A stretch of 64,000 nucleotides of DNA from the NCBI GenBank assembly GCA_022820725.1, contig JAJEFA010000010.1, forward strand, positions 310,001 to 374,000. The letters run 5' to 3'. This document shows positions 44,679 to 53,811 of this stretch, piece after piece. Below the pieces are notes generated by a model. It was given only the letters and a program-made list of their open reading frames with translations, did no database searches and was not told where the DNA came from. Position numbers and translations under genes: made by a program. This DNA comes from Candidatus Binatia bacterium (GTDB taxonomy: Bacteria; Desulfobacterota; Binatia; Bin18). How positions within the stretch are numbered: position 1 is the first letter of the stretch; each line of letters begins with the position of its first letter.

Positions 44679-45665
44679 TTACGCAGCCCGACCCTTCTCC
44701 AGTATCTGCGCCGCGTCCTTGGCAAAATACGTCAGGATGAGATCGGTACCGGCGCGCTTGATGCTTGTCAGGGCTTCAAGCATGACGCGCTCCTCATCCA
44801 GCCAACCGTTCAGGGCCGCAGCTTTGAGCATGGCGTATTCCCCACTGACGTTATAGGCAGCGAGCGGGTAGCCGAATTTCTCCTTGACGCGGCGGATAAT
44901 ATCCAAATATGGCAAGGCGGGCTTGACCATCACAATGTCCGCTCCTTCTTCAATATCAAGGGCCACCTCTCGGAGCGCTTCGTCTCCATTGGCCGGGTCC
45001 ATCTGATAGGAGCGTCGATCCCCAAACTGAGGCGTCGATTCCGCCGCCTCGCGGAAAGGGCCGTAAAAGCCGGAGGCAAATTTGGCCGCATAGGCCATAA
45101 TCGGAATATGCGGAAAGCCCTCCCGGTCGAGCGCCTGACGAATGGTCCCAACCCGGCCGTCCATCATGTCAGACGGCGCTACCATGTCCGCCCCGGCTCG
45201 GACATGCGAGAGCGACTCTTTCATCAGGAGCTCAAGCGTTGCATCATTCTCGACATCATTGCCCTTGATCAGGCCGCAATGCCCGTGGTCGGTGTACTCG
45301 CACAAGCAGATGTCGGTGATCAGCGTGAGTCCGGGCACTTCTTCTTTGAGCGCGCGTAAGGCGCGTTGGATAATACCGTTATCGTTATAGGCGTCAGAGC
45401 CAACCGCGTCCTTTTCATCCGGGATACCAAATAAGATCACCCCAGGAATCCCGAGGTCTCGAATCTGCTTACACTCTTCTACGGCCCGATCAACCGAGAG
45501 TTGAGCAATACCGGGCATTGACCCAATCGGATTTTCCACCCTCGTACCGGGCACGATGAACAGCGGCATAATCAGGTCATCAACCCGCAGATGTGTTTCT
45601 CTCGTCATCCGACGCAGATTCTCGTTGCGTCGCAGGCGGCGTGGCCGGTGGATGGGAAAAGACAT
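44679..45665 (-). CDS. hemB: Delta-aminolevulinic acid dehydratase (porphobilinogen synthase) HemB
   Basis: HemB joins two 5-aminolevulinates to make porphobilinogen. The 328-residue chain has the zinc-type cysteine loop ([14 protein letters not shown]), the first active-site lysine in [17 protein letters not shown] and the Schiff-base lysine in [10 protein letters not shown]. Length is as expected. ATG 45665 follows GGAG, preferred over a TTG five codons upstream. It is the last gene of the tetrapyrrole operon, 15 bp after cobA-hemD. Its product feeds HemC, encoded upstream. Confidence 0.96.
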   Translation of the reverse strand: MSFPIHRPRRLRRNENLRRMTRETHLRVDDLIMPLFIVPGTRVENPIGSMPGIAQLSVDRAVEECKQIRDLGIPGVILFGIPDEKDAVGSDAYNDNGIIQRALRALKEEVPGLTLITDICLCEYTDHGHCGLIKGNDVENDATLELLMKESLSHVRAGADMVAPSDMMDGRVGTIRQALDREGFPHIPIMAYAAKFASGFYGPFREAAESTPQFGDRRSYQMDPANGDEALREVALDIEEGADIVMVKPALPYLDIIRRVKEKFGYPLAAYNVSGEYAMLKAAALNGWLDEERVMLEALTSIKRAGTDLILTYFAKDAAQILEKGRAA

Positions 45666-45680
45666 AACGTGGGACTCCAA

Positions 45681-47213
45681 TCACCTTATTGTATTATGCT
45701 CTGTACGGAAATATGCAACGATGGCCTCAACAAAATCCGGAATCGTATACGCCGACGGCCGGACCGCCACGGTCAATCCATATTCTTGGGCAGTCGCGGC
45801 GGTGATCGGTCCAATACAACCGATCTGGGTCTGACCCAGCAGAGCCGCGCTATCTTCTCCGGACAAACACTCCATAAAGTTTCGGACTGTGCTGGAACTG
45901 GTAAACGTCAGCAGATCAATCTGCCCTGCGCGTAGCATATCACGCAGCGTTTCGTCTCGACCCTGGGGCCGGATGGTACGATAGATTGCGATCTCGTCAA
46001 CCTGTGCGCCGGATGCGCGCAGTTCCTGGGGCAAAATGGCCCGGGCTTCGGCAGCGCGGGGCAACAGGATACGTCGCGCCTTTTCGGCCTTGAGCACCTC
46101 GATGAGCGCTTCTGCCCGATATTCGTTCGGCATGGCATCAACCCGAAGGTGGCGGGCCTGTATCGAACGCGCGGTTTCCGGCCCAATCGCGGCAATACGG
46201 ATATTTCCCAGGCTGCGGATGTCTCGCTGCCGGGCTTGCAAACGCTCAAAAAAATACCGCACGCCATTCACACTCGTAAAGACGAGCCAGTCATAATCTG
46301 CCAAGGCCCCCAGGGCAGTCTCCAGAGCGGTAGAAGACTCCGGCGGTACCGTTTCGATCAGCGGGAAACGAAAGACCTCTGCTCCGTGCTGTTCAAGCAG
46401 GTCGGCAAAACCGCTCGCCTGAATCCGAGGACGGGTAACCACAATGCGTTTGCCAAAGAGAGGTTTTGCTTCAAACCATTGCAACCGTTCCCGGAGTCGG
46501 ACCACGTCGCCGACGACAATCACCGCGGGTGGTTCAAAGCCTCGAGCGGCGGCCTGCTCGGCAATGCGTCCAACCGTCCCGGTCAGCACTTCCTGGTCAG
46601 CCTTTGTTCCCCATCGGATCAGCGCGACCGGGGTCTCGGCCGGCAGGCCGAACTCCGTCAGACGGCGCATATTGTTTTGCAGTTGTCGTGTCCCCATCAG
46701 GAAAACCAGGGTGCCGCCGACTCCAGCCAGGGTGGCCCAATTCAGATGGGGCGCGGTGTCCCACACCTCTTTATGTCCGGAGACGATCGCCACTGCGGAG
46801 GCGTGATCGCGGTGAGTCAGGGGAATGCCGGCATAGGCGGGCACGGCAGTGGCCGAGGAGACACCGGGAACAATCTCAAACGGAATATCGGCCGCGACCA
46901 GTTCCTCCGCCTCTTCACCGCCTCTGCCGAACAGCAGCGGGTCGCCACCCTTGAGCCGGACGACGACTTTACCGTTTGCAGCATGCTCACGCATGAGTTC
47001 ATGAATGGTCTGCTGCGGAACGGCTCGACCCCCTCCCCGTTTTCCGGCGTAGAGCAGGGTGGCTTCGGGCCGGACATAATCCAGCAGGCGGATATCGACC
47101 AAATAGTCGTAGATAATAACATCAGCCTCTTCGAGGCAGCGTTTACCTTTGAGGGTCAGCAGTCCAGGGTCGCCCGGCCCCGCTCCAACCAAGTATACCT
47201 TCCCAGTCGGCAT
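45681..47213 (-). CDS. Fused uroporphyrinogen-III C-methyltransferase / uroporphyrinogen-III synthase (CobA-HemD)
   Basis: This 510-residue protein has two enzymes. Residues 1-245 are a SUMT (CobA) that makes precorrin-2: VGAGPGDPGLLTLKG at the start, VVRLKGGDPLLFGRG and AYAGIPLTHRDHASAV. Residues about 255-510 are HemD, which closes the uroporphyrinogen-III ring: RIVVTRPRIQASGF, FTSVNGVRYFFERL and FTSSSTVRNFMECL. The fusion is common in deltaproteobacteria and Nitrospira. Together with the siroheme gene at 50312 it gives both the heme and siroheme branch. It is 20 bp after hemC. Confidence 0.96.
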   Translation of the reverse strand: MPTGKVYLVGAGPGDPGLLTLKGKRCLEEADVIIYDYLVDIRLLDYVRPEATLLYAGKRGGGRAVPQQTIHELMREHAANGKVVVRLKGGDPLLFGRGGEEAEELVAADIPFEIVPGVSSATAVPAYAGIPLTHRDHASAVAIVSGHKEVWDTAPHLNWATLAGVGGTLVFLMGTRQLQNNMRRLTEFGLPAETPVALIRWGTKADQEVLTGTVGRIAEQAAARGFEPPAVIVVGDVVRLRERLQWFEAKPLFGKRIVVTRPRIQASGFADLLEQHGAEVFRFPLIETVPPESSTALETALGALADYDWLVFTSVNGVRYFFERLQARQRDIRSLGNIRIAAIGPETARSIQARHLRVDAMPNEYRAEALIEVLKAEKARRILLPRAAEARAILPQELRASGAQVDEIAIYRTIRPQGRDETLRDMLRAGQIDLLTFTSSSTVRNFMECLSGEDSAALLGQTQIGCIGPITAATAQEYGLTVAVRPSAYTIPDFVEAIVAYFRTEHNTIR

Positions 47214-47233
47214 ACGAGTTCCTCTCAGTCTTC

Positions 47234-48151
47234 CTACTCCAACCGCGCGAGGATCTCGTTTCCGCCCTGGGCCAACAGCCGCTCAGCCAGCCTGATACCC
47301 AGTTGTTCAGCGGCTTCGGGAGGACCGTGTTCATGTCCACGCAGCACGATTTGTCCGTCCGGGCTGGCGATCAGGGCCACAAGCGTGACACCTTCAGTCC
47401 GGGCGGAGGCTAGGGCCGCGAGTGGCGTACGACAACTGCCACCCATCCGACCCAAGAACGCCCGCTCGGCCGTGACAGCCAGTGCAGTTTCAACATGATG
47501 CAGCGGCCGGAGGAGTGCTTCAATCTCGGCTTCGGCGCGCGTTTCAATGCCGAGCGCCCCCTGTCCGACGGCCGGGACAAAGATCTGTTCATCCAGGATA
47601 TGGCTCCGTGCGGGCATGAGACCGAGCCGCTTGAGCCCGGCTGCGGCCAGAACCGTCGCATCGACCTCTCCGTTACGCTGTTTGCGCAGGCGGGTCTCGA
47701 CATTGCCACGTAGCATTTCAATGCGGAGATCGGGCCGGAGGTGGAGCAATAAAGCCTGACGACGTAGGCTACTCGTCCCGACTCGAGTACCCGCAGGCAG
47801 TTCATCCAGGGTTTCTGCATTAGGCGTGATCAGGACATCCCGCGGGTCTCCCCGTTGCGGAATCACACTCAGGGTGAGTCCGGTAGGCAAGAAGGCTGGC
47901 ACATCTTTGACCGAGTGAACCGCCAGATCAACCCGGCCCGCCTGAAGCGCCTCTTCAATTTCCTTGACAAACAGCCCTTTGCCGCCAATCCGGGACAAGG
48001 AGATATTTTGGAACCTGTCACCGGAAGTTTTGACGGGAACCAGCGCAACCCTGAGAGACGGCCACTGCTGCTCCAACCGGTCTTTCACCCACTGCGCCTG
48101 CCACAGCGCAAGGGGGCTGCTTCTCGTTCCGATCCGGATGAGTGTGCGCAT
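47234..48151 (-). CDS. hemC: Hydroxymethylbilane synthase (porphobilinogen deaminase) HemC
   Basis: HemC polymerises four porphobilinogens. The 305-residue protein shows the IRIGTRSSPLALWQA start, HSVKDVPAFLPTGL, and the cofactor-binding cysteine C240 in GGSCRTPLAA that holds dipyrromethane. It ends close to the family length and is preceded by hemA, 20 bp upstream. ATG 48151 is the first codon of the family start. Its product goes to HemD in the next gene. Confidence 0.96.
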   Translation of the reverse strand: MRTLIRIGTRSSPLALWQAQWVKDRLEQQWPSLRVALVPVKTSGDRFQNISLSRIGGKGLFVKEIEEALQAGRVDLAVHSVKDVPAFLPTGLTLSVIPQRGDPRDVLITPNAETLDELPAGTRVGTSSLRRQALLLHLRPDLRIEMLRGNVETRLRKQRNGEVDATVLAAAGLKRLGLMPARSHILDEQIFVPAVGQGALGIETRAEAEIEALLRPLHHVETALAVTAERAFLGRMGGSCRTPLAALASARTEGVTLVALIASPDGQIVLRGHEHGPPEAAEQLGIRLAERLLAQGGNEILARLE

Positions 48152-48171
48152 GATCTGCGACTGGTAGTTGC

Positions 48172-49506
48172 CTATTCTTCGTGGGCATCAAGACCGAAGA
48201 TTTGACGGATGACGTGAGGAGAGGCGATCTCTTGGGTGTATTCAGCTTCACGCTTGGCGCTGTTGTGGTGGCGCCGTTTGAGATACGCCAAAGGTGGATG
48301 GAGGAGCTTATTCGTCAGGGAGCGGGTGAGGGCTTCGATCGATTCCTTTGCCTGCGGTGAGAGCTCGACAAGCCCAGCCAGGGTTTTTTCCACTTCGCGC
48401 GAGCGGATCATCTCGGCCTGTTCCCGGAGCGCCACAATCGTGGGAGTCACCTCTTGGTTGACAAACCAGCGCCAGAATTTTTCCACTTCCTCAGCCACAA
48501 TAGCCTCGGCTTTGACTGCCTCAACTTGTCGCTCTCCTCTATTATCTTCAACCACCTGCTCCAGATCATCGATGTCGTACAAAAAGACATTATCCAGATT
48601 GTTCAGACGCGGATCAAAGTTGCGCGGCACCCCCAGGTCGATCAGAAACATGGGACTGCGTTTGCGCTCTTCAAGCGCTTCTTCGACCATACCGGAATGC
48701 AGGATATAGTGCGGGCTGCTGGCGGAGCCTATCACCACGTCGGTGAGGTGGAGGTGTTTGTCCAGCTGATCAAACGGCACGACGGTTCCATTGCAAGTCC
48801 GGGCGAGTTCAACCGCGCGACGAAAGGTGCGATTGGTCACCATAATAGTGCCGATCCCGCGTCCGCGCAGATGCCGAACAGCTTGCTCGCCCATCTCGCC
48901 TACACCAATGACCATGGCAGTCTTGTCTTCCAGACGGTCGAAAATCGTACAAGCCAGGTCAACAGCCGCCGAACTCACCGACACCGCTTTAGCCGCAATG
49001 CTGGTCTCGGTTCGCACCCGCTTAGCAACCGAGAACGACTTGTGAAAACATCGGTGCAACACCGTTCCTAGGGTGCCGAGCGCGGAAGACACATTATAGG
49101 CGTCTTTCACCTGACCCAAAATCTGGGGCTCACCGACCACCAGAGAATCAAGACTGGAGGCCACGCGGAACAAATGGCTGACTGCCTCCTGATCGATGTG
49201 GGTGTAGAGATAGGGCGCAAAGTGGGGCAACGCCACACGCTGCTCTTCGGCTAAAAACGCGCAAATCTTCTCATTCGCCGCCTCCAGAGCTGGGGTATGG
49301 GCAACCACCTCAACGCGGTTACACGTGGAGAGAATGGCCCCCTCTCGGATGGTCTCCGTGTCCACGAGCCGCGGTAAAGACGCATCCAATGCACCGTCGC
49401 TGAAAGCTAACTGCTCCCGAAGTTCGACCGGCGTGGTATGGTGGTTGAGGCCCACCACCATGAGCGAGGAGGCCGGCTGGACAAGACTAGCCAAACTGAC
49501 CTCCAT
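48172..49506 (-). CDS. hemA: Glutamyl-tRNA reductase HemA
   Basis: HemA starts the C5 pathway, reducing glutamyl-tRNA to glutamate semialdehyde. The 444-residue chain has the catalytic C62 in STCNRVEVVA, the NADPH motif VIGVGEMGEQAV, and a C-terminal dimerisation helix. ATG 49506 was chosen because family N-termini align within about 20 residues; an alternative ATG is at 49461 in MVVGLNHH, the classical start. With 49506, the gene overlaps the CcsA-like gene by 20 bp. HemL is not in the window. Confidence 0.95.
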   Translation of the reverse strand: MEVSLASLVQPASSLMVVGLNHHTTPVELREQLAFSDGALDASLPRLVDTETIREGAILSTCNRVEVVAHTPALEAANEKICAFLAEEQRVALPHFAPYLYTHIDQEAVSHLFRVASSLDSLVVGEPQILGQVKDAYNVSSALGTLGTVLHRCFHKSFSVAKRVRTETSIAAKAVSVSSAAVDLACTIFDRLEDKTAMVIGVGEMGEQAVRHLRGRGIGTIMVTNRTFRRAVELARTCNGTVVPFDQLDKHLHLTDVVIGSASSPHYILHSGMVEEALEERKRSPMFLIDLGVPRNFDPRLNNLDNVFLYDIDDLEQVVEDNRGERQVEAVKAEAIVAEEVEKFWRWFVNQEVTPTIVALREQAEMIRSREVEKTLAGLVELSPQAKESIEALTRSLTNKLLHPPLAYLKRRHHNSAKREAEYTQEIASPHVIRQIFGLDAHEE

Positions 49507-50302
49507 GTCGTCCGGGGAAAAACTGGACCCCAACAAAGGAAACCACCAGCGCGGCAAAGCACGCAATCGTCAGCGTGGCCGCCCGTCGCCCGCGCCAGCC
49601 AGCACTCCGGTAGTGGAGCAGCAGCGCGTAGAAAACCCAAGTCAGCACGGACAAGATAAGCCGAGGCTCCCAGATCCAGAAGTGCTCCCAGGCGTACCCG
49701 GCCCAGACCGCTCCGCTCAACAAGCCAAGAGTCAAGAGTAAAAAGCCCCAGGCCAGGGAACGGTAGTTCAAATGATCGAGGGTTTCCAATGAGGGCAAAC
49801 GGCGGAGAAACGAGGAGGCTTTTTTCTGTTTGAGCTGTTTTTCTTGGACCAGGTAGACCAGGCTGGCACTGAACGCGACGACAAAGACGGCATACCCAAG
49901 ATAGGCAGCAGTCACATGAATGGGCAGCCAGGCACTTTGCAGCGTCGGCGGCAGCGCCCGCGCCTGGGTGTAAAAGACATACACCCCAAGGGTCAGAATA
50001 AAGCCAATAGGGCTGACAATAGCGCCTAAAATGGAAACGGGCAGCCGCCACTGTACCAACAGCCCCATTGCCGCAGTGAGACAGGCAAGAAAGGAGAGCG
50101 CTTCATACACATCTGTGACCGCAAAATAGCCAACCGTGAGAGACCGAACCGTAATAGCGCTGGCATGACACACACAAGCGGCCAGCAAGCAACTCGGCGC
50201 GACCGTTCGCACGACGGGTCGAACGGAAAACAGCCCGACAATAAAGCTCGCCGTACTGAGCAGGTACAACAGCAGTGTTAGCGTCAGCAACCAAACTTCC
50301 AT
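49487..50302 (-). CDS. CcsA/HemX-like cytochrome c assembly membrane protein
   Basis: This 271-residue integral membrane protein has about eight hydrophobic segments and a tryptophan-rich stretch (VWAGYAWEHFWIWEPR), characteristic of heme-handling ResC/CcsA and HemX proteins. In deltaproteobacterial and Nitrospira heme operons a HemX-like gene precedes hemA and may regulate HemA or handle heme. The start could be ATG 50302 or GTG 50311, the latter overlapping the siroheme gene stop; no ribosome site is clear. It overlaps hemA by 20 bp. Confidence 0.88.
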   Translation of the reverse strand: MEVWLLTLTLLLYLLSTASFIVGLFSVRPVVRTVAPSCLLAACVCHASAITVRSLTVGYFAVTDVYEALSFLACLTAAMGLLVQWRLPVSILGAIVSPIGFILTLGVYVFYTQARALPPTLQSAWLPIHVTAAYLGYAVFVVAFSASLVYLVQEKQLKQKKASSFLRRLPSLETLDHLNYRSLAWGFLLLTLGLLSGAVWAGYAWEHFWIWEPRLILSVLTWVFYALLLHYRSAGWRGRRAATLTIACFAALVVSFVGVQFFPGRHGGQFG

Positions 50303-50311
50303 AACACTCAC

Positions 50312-50974
50312 TCACCACGAAAAGGCGAGACGTTCCAGGGTGTACGCCTCCCCCAGTGTCCGCTGTAGGAGTACGTCTAATTTATCGGTTTGACGGTCTC
50401 GAAGATAGTCCAGCAGAGGAGATTCGGCCAGACCGGTCAATAGGCGTCGGCGATCTTTCGCGCTGCGTTGTTCGTGCATCAGGCGTTCACGAATCTGGCG
50501 CAACAATCGGAGCGCTACCGCATATTCCGGACCGAATTGTTCGGCCAAGTCTTGCCGAATCTTTTTTGCCAGGGCGGGGCTTGCCCCATTGGTGGAAACC
50601 GCAATCGTCAGGTCGCCCTGTTGTACCGCTGCTGGCACAATAAACGAGCATAACGCAGGCTGATCGACGATATTGCACAAGATATTGGCCTGTTTGGCAT
50701 CCGCGGCAACCTGTTGCTGCAAGGCGGGATCATCTGTGGCGGCAATCACCAGCGAAACGGCCTCAAGGTCTCCCCGTCGATAGGGGCGCTGCTGAACCGT
50801 CAGCCGACCGGCGGCTTCAAGGGCGCGCAGAGCGGCTGTCAGCTCAGGACTGACAAGCGTCACCTCCCCGCCGGCCGCAAGCAGCGCCTCCACCTTGCGC
50901 TCGGCAATCGTTCCTCCGCCAATGACCAGACAGCGCGTCTTGTCCAAATCGAGGAAAACAGGGTAATAGCCCAC
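50312..50974 (-). CDS. Precorrin-2 dehydrogenase / sirohydrochlorin ferrochelatase (SirC/Met8p type)
   Basis: This 220-residue bifunctional enzyme oxidises precorrin-2 to sirohydrochlorin and, in Met8p-type enzymes, inserts iron to give siroheme. The NAD site GGGTIAERKVE, the catalytic Asp region AATDDPALQQQV and the NIVDQPALCSFIVPA stretch are clear. The C-terminal domain matches the CysG N-module. It is the first gene of the minus-strand tetrapyrrole operon. The CobA domain two genes further supplies its substrate. Confidence 0.93.
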   Translation of the reverse strand: MGYYPVFLDLDKTRCLVIGGGTIAERKVEALLAAGGEVTLVSPELTAALRALEAAGRLTVQQRPYRRGDLEAVSLVIAATDDPALQQQVAADAKQANILCNIVDQPALCSFIVPAAVQQGDLTIAVSTNGASPALAKKIRQDLAEQFGPEYAVALRLLRQIRERLMHEQRSAKDRRRLLTGLAESPLLDYLRDRQTDKLDVLLQRTLGEAYTLERLAFSW

Positions 50975-51052
50975 ACGGCCCTCCCTTTCGTACGCAACTC
51001 AGATCGTAACATATCAGTGAGGAGTGAGAGAATCAGAGTACCGTCAGCGAAC

Positions 51053-51081
51053 TTGACGAAGGCAGAAATGACTCATAAGGT
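51053..51081 (+). promoter_or_regulatory. Promoter of the toxin-antitoxin operon
   Basis: TTGACG at 51053-51058 and TAAGGT at 51076-51081 are separated by 17 bp. The -10 falls between the arms of the inverted repeat 51068-51098, a layout that allows autorepression. Confidence 0.55.
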
Positions 51082-51098
51082 GACTCGAAATGAGTCAT
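51068..51098. promoter_or_regulatory. Inverted repeat operator of the toxin-antitoxin operon
   Basis: ATGACTCAT (51068-51076) and ATGAGTCAT (51090-51098) are perfect inverted 9-mers across 13 bp. A third GACTC lies between them. Antitoxins of the ribbon-helix-helix class bind such palindromes to repress their own operon. Confidence 0.6.
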
Positions 51099-51129
51099 CT
51101 TTGAAGCAAAACAGTAGGAAGTACACGCA

Positions 51130-51393
51130 ATGAAACAATTAACGATTCGTGGATTCGACTCCGCCCTCCAGCAGCACTTACACAAACTGGCTCAAGAGGA
51201 AGGCCTCTCCCTCAATAAAGCAGCGTTGCTGCTACTCCGACGTGGAGCGGGGCTTGACTCTCCAAAGCATGATGCAAACAAGGTGGGAGACACTTTAGGC
51301 TATCTCATTGGGGCTTGGTCTCAAGAAGAGGAAGAAGCGTTTCTACAGACGCTCGCTCCACTCAATCACATTGACAAAGCTTTCTGGTCATGA
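51130..51393 (+). CDS. Ribbon-helix-helix antitoxin (FitA/VapB-like)
   Basis: This 87-residue protein neutralises the following PIN toxin. The N-terminal strand MKQLTIRGFDSALQQHLHKLAQEEGLS plus helix is a ribbon-helix-helix DNA-binding domain; the C-terminal half, acidic and ending in NHIDKAFWS, is probably the toxin-binding part. An AGTAGGAAG site precedes ATG, and the stop overlaps the toxin start (ATGA). It should bind the palindrome upstream. Confidence 0.85.
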   Translation: MKQLTIRGFDSALQQHLHKLAQEEGLSLNKAALLLLRRGAGLDSPKHDANKVGDTLGYLIGAWSQEEEEAFLQTLAPLNHIDKAFWS

Positions 51394-51791
51394 AGGTCAC
51401 TCTTGATACAAACGCCTATTCTGCTCTGCTGCGGGGTAGGTCTGAGGTCGCTGAACGAATCCGGCGCACACAACACATTTTCCTCTCGACGATAGTTGTG
51501 GGGGAGCTCTTGTTTGGCTTCCGCAATGGTTCACACTACGAAAGGAATCAGCGGGAATTAGACGATTTTCTAGCGAACCCCTATGTGAGCCTACTGCCCG
51601 TTACACTCACAACGGCAGACCGCTTTGGCCGACTTGCAGCGGCACTGCGACAAGCGGGAACGCCCATTCCAACTAATGATATATGGATTGCTGCCCACGC
51701 CATGGAAGCTGGCGCGGATTTATTATCTTACGATCAGCACTTTCGGTTCGTGGCCGGGCTCGTTTGGACGCATCTGGTGAGAATGGACTAA
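51390..51791 (+). CDS. vapC: PIN domain ribonuclease toxin (VapC type)
   Basis: VapC toxins cut specific tRNAs or rRNA. The 133-residue PIN domain has the acidic active site D6 (LDTNAY), E39 (VVGELLFG), D97 (TNDIWIAA) and D115 (LSYDQHF). Length and pattern match VapC/FitB proteins. The ATG overlaps the antitoxin stop by 4 bp, giving translation coupling. It is the second and last gene of the operon. Confidence 0.92.
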   Translation: MKVTLDTNAYSALLRGRSEVAERIRRTQHIFLSTIVVGELLFGFRNGSHYERNQRELDDFLANPYVSLLPVTLTTADRFGRLAAALRQAGTPIPTNDIWIAAHAMEAGADLLSYDQHFRFVAGLVWTHLVRMD

Positions 51792-51855
51792 GTTTCAGCT
51801 CAGTCCAATTCGTACCCAAGGTTGGGAACAGGGCAGAAGACAGTAATGCTGCTCT

Positions 51856-53616
51856 TCAGCCCGTTGGAATGCGCAACACCTGGCCGATTTGCAGGCGTTT
51901 GACGTTCTTCACGCCATTCAGACGCTTGAGTATGGACACCTTTGTGCCGTAGCGCCGGGCAATACTGCCGAGCGTTTGGCCACGGCGAACCCGGTGTTTG
52001 ACATACCGTGCTTTGGCTTTATCGGGGGAGTCAGCCAAGATGCGCAGTTTTTTCCCGACCGGTATCAGCGCGGCGTTTTTGATGCCGTTGAGCCGTTGGA
52101 GCGCCGCCACGGTTGTGTTGTAGCGTTGGGCGATCTTGCCGAGCGATTCTCCCCGACGCACAATATGCGTCCCGTCCGAGGCAGCCCGTGCCACCTGGAC
52201 GGACCGGGCTGCCGGCCGTCTACCCTTCCCTCTCAGGGGGACGCGCAGACGTTGTCCGATGCGGATGAAATGCGCGCTTCTGAGTCCGTTCAGGCGTTGC
52301 AGGGTCCGAGCGCTCGTCCCGTAGCGCCGCGCAATACCGCCCAGCGTCTGCCCACGCCGGACCTTATGAAAGGCAAAGGCAGCGGCCTGTTGGTCGGCCT
52401 TGTCCCGAGGGCTGAGCGCAGCGTAACGCCGGGTGAAGTCTTTCCGCGCACCGGCCGGGATACGCAACCGGTGGCCGCGTGGGACGTAGAGTTTCCCGTT
52501 CCGAATCAGTGGCCCAAAGGACGGGTTGAGCGTCACTAATCGCTCGGTACTGGTGTCGGCGGCTCTGGCCAGATTTTCGAGCGAGACAAAATGCTGGAGA
52601 TCGACTTCGTCATACCGGAGGAGAGGGTCGCGTTTGATGGGGCCGAAGTATTTGGCGCTATTTTGCTCAACCTCAATGGCCGCCAGCAACTCGGCATAAA
52701 AATTCCGCGACGCAAACCCGAACGTCCGGCTTTTGTAGCGGCGGATAATGGTCGCAATATCGCGCGTACCGAGTTTCCGGACGGCACGCGCCATGCCGGC
52801 CGGGCCATGGTTATAGGCCGTAACCGCCAGCGGCCAGGTTTGCAGCTTGTCATAATTTGACTTGAGGAGATCGGCGGCGGCCCGGGTGGCAATGAGAGGG
52901 TCAAGGCGCTCATCAACCACATGGTTAATCGTCAGAAACAAGCGCCCGGTTGCGGGCATGAACTGCCAGATACCGGCCGCGCCGACTTTTGAATAAGCCT
53001 CAATATTGAAAGATGATTCGATCAGCGGCAGGCGGGTCAGGACAACCGGGAGTCCTTTTTGGCGGAATATCTTCTCCATCCTGGGCAGATACCGACCGGA
53101 GATGTGCAGGCTCTGGCGAAAGCGCTCCCGTATCCCGGACTGTGCCCGCAGTCGCTTCTTCGACGCGGCCTTGCGGAACTTGTGGCGTTCCTTGACATCT
53201 CTGAAGAGCGCCCGAATTTTTTTCTCACGCGTACTCAGCGTCCGCCCTTTTGCGCCGTGTGTATGAAGCTTGCGCAGGGCGGCCCGAATTTTTCTGAGTT
53301 CCTGCTTGGTCCGCTCGGCTTTCAGCTTCCGGACTTTGGCTTTGCTATGCTTTTCTAAGAGCGGCCGAAAATCGAGGACGGCATACACTTTATCCAAATA
53401 GACCGCGTCGTGGATAACGACCTGGTATTCAGAGTAGGTCCCAAAAATCTCGGTCCAGAACTCAACCTGGGGTTGGAGGGCCTTTGGGTAGGGAAGCGGA
53501 GAAAGCGTGGGGCTCGCGTGCTTGTCAACGGTTCCAAATGCAGAGCCGGACCCCACTCCAACGAACAAAACGACGAACAAGAGCGCTGCACGCCATCCCG
53601 GATATTTTGCCTGCAT
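51856..53616 (-). CDS. MltD-like lytic transglycosylase with three LysM domains
   Basis: This 586-residue exported enzyme cuts the glycan strands of peptidoglycan. A signal peptide covers about residues 1-30. The SLT domain carries the catalytic glutamate in LPLIESSFN and GIWQFMPATGR. Three LysM modules, each about 44 residues (VRRGQTLGGIARRYGT, VRRGESLGKIAQRYNT, VRRGQTLGSIARRYGT), form the C-terminus, and a degenerate fourth is seen before them. A basic, helical linker rich in Lys/Arg lies near residues 80-160. ATG 53616 follows AGGAG; GTG codons lie just upstream. Confidence 0.94.
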   Translation of the reverse strand: MQAKYPGWRAALLFVVLFVGVGSGSAFGTVDKHASPTLSPLPYPKALQPQVEFWTEIFGTYSEYQVVIHDAVYLDKVYAVLDFRPLLEKHSKAKVRKLKAERTKQELRKIRAALRKLHTHGAKGRTLSTREKKIRALFRDVKERHKFRKAASKKRLRAQSGIRERFRQSLHISGRYLPRMEKIFRQKGLPVVLTRLPLIESSFNIEAYSKVGAAGIWQFMPATGRLFLTINHVVDERLDPLIATRAAADLLKSNYDKLQTWPLAVTAYNHGPAGMARAVRKLGTRDIATIIRRYKSRTFGFASRNFYAELLAAIEVEQNSAKYFGPIKRDPLLRYDEVDLQHFVSLENLARAADTSTERLVTLNPSFGPLIRNGKLYVPRGHRLRIPAGARKDFTRRYAALSPRDKADQQAAAFAFHKVRRGQTLGGIARRYGTSARTLQRLNGLRSAHFIRIGQRLRVPLRGKGRRPAARSVQVARAASDGTHIVRRGESLGKIAQRYNTTVAALQRLNGIKNAALIPVGKKLRILADSPDKAKARYVKHRVRRGQTLGSIARRYGTKVSILKRLNGVKNVKRLQIGQVLRIPTG

Positions 53617-53680
53617 CACCACCCTCTCCTGCTATCACACCGACCAACTCTTATGCAGACCTGTCTATCTGCGCTTTTTC

Positions 53681-53686
53681 TATAAT
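53681..53686 (+). promoter_or_regulatory. Possible -10 box before the LLM gene at 53812
   Basis: TATAAT lies 125 bp before the start codon in a short AT-rich patch. The -35 is not convincing, so this is tentative. Confidence 0.3.
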
Positions 53687-53811
53687 AGTGGATGAGTTCC
53701 CCAACTAGCAAACCCACGCATTCAGTTCAACGTACCCCCAGGCAGATTCCACCTCTGCCGCCTTCTTTCCAGGGGGAAAGTCGGCTATGAAAAGGGACGA
53801 TAGGAGGCGGT

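Noticed and set aside
46149..47498. Long plus-strand open frame (449 codons) over the cobA-hemD fusion and hemC end
   Set aside because: It crosses two firmly identified minus-strand genes and has no family features.
51856..52500. Repeated DNA in the MltD-like gene as a possible repeat array
   Set aside because: The similarity comes from three LysM protein modules; there are no spacers or conserved DNA units of CRISPR type.
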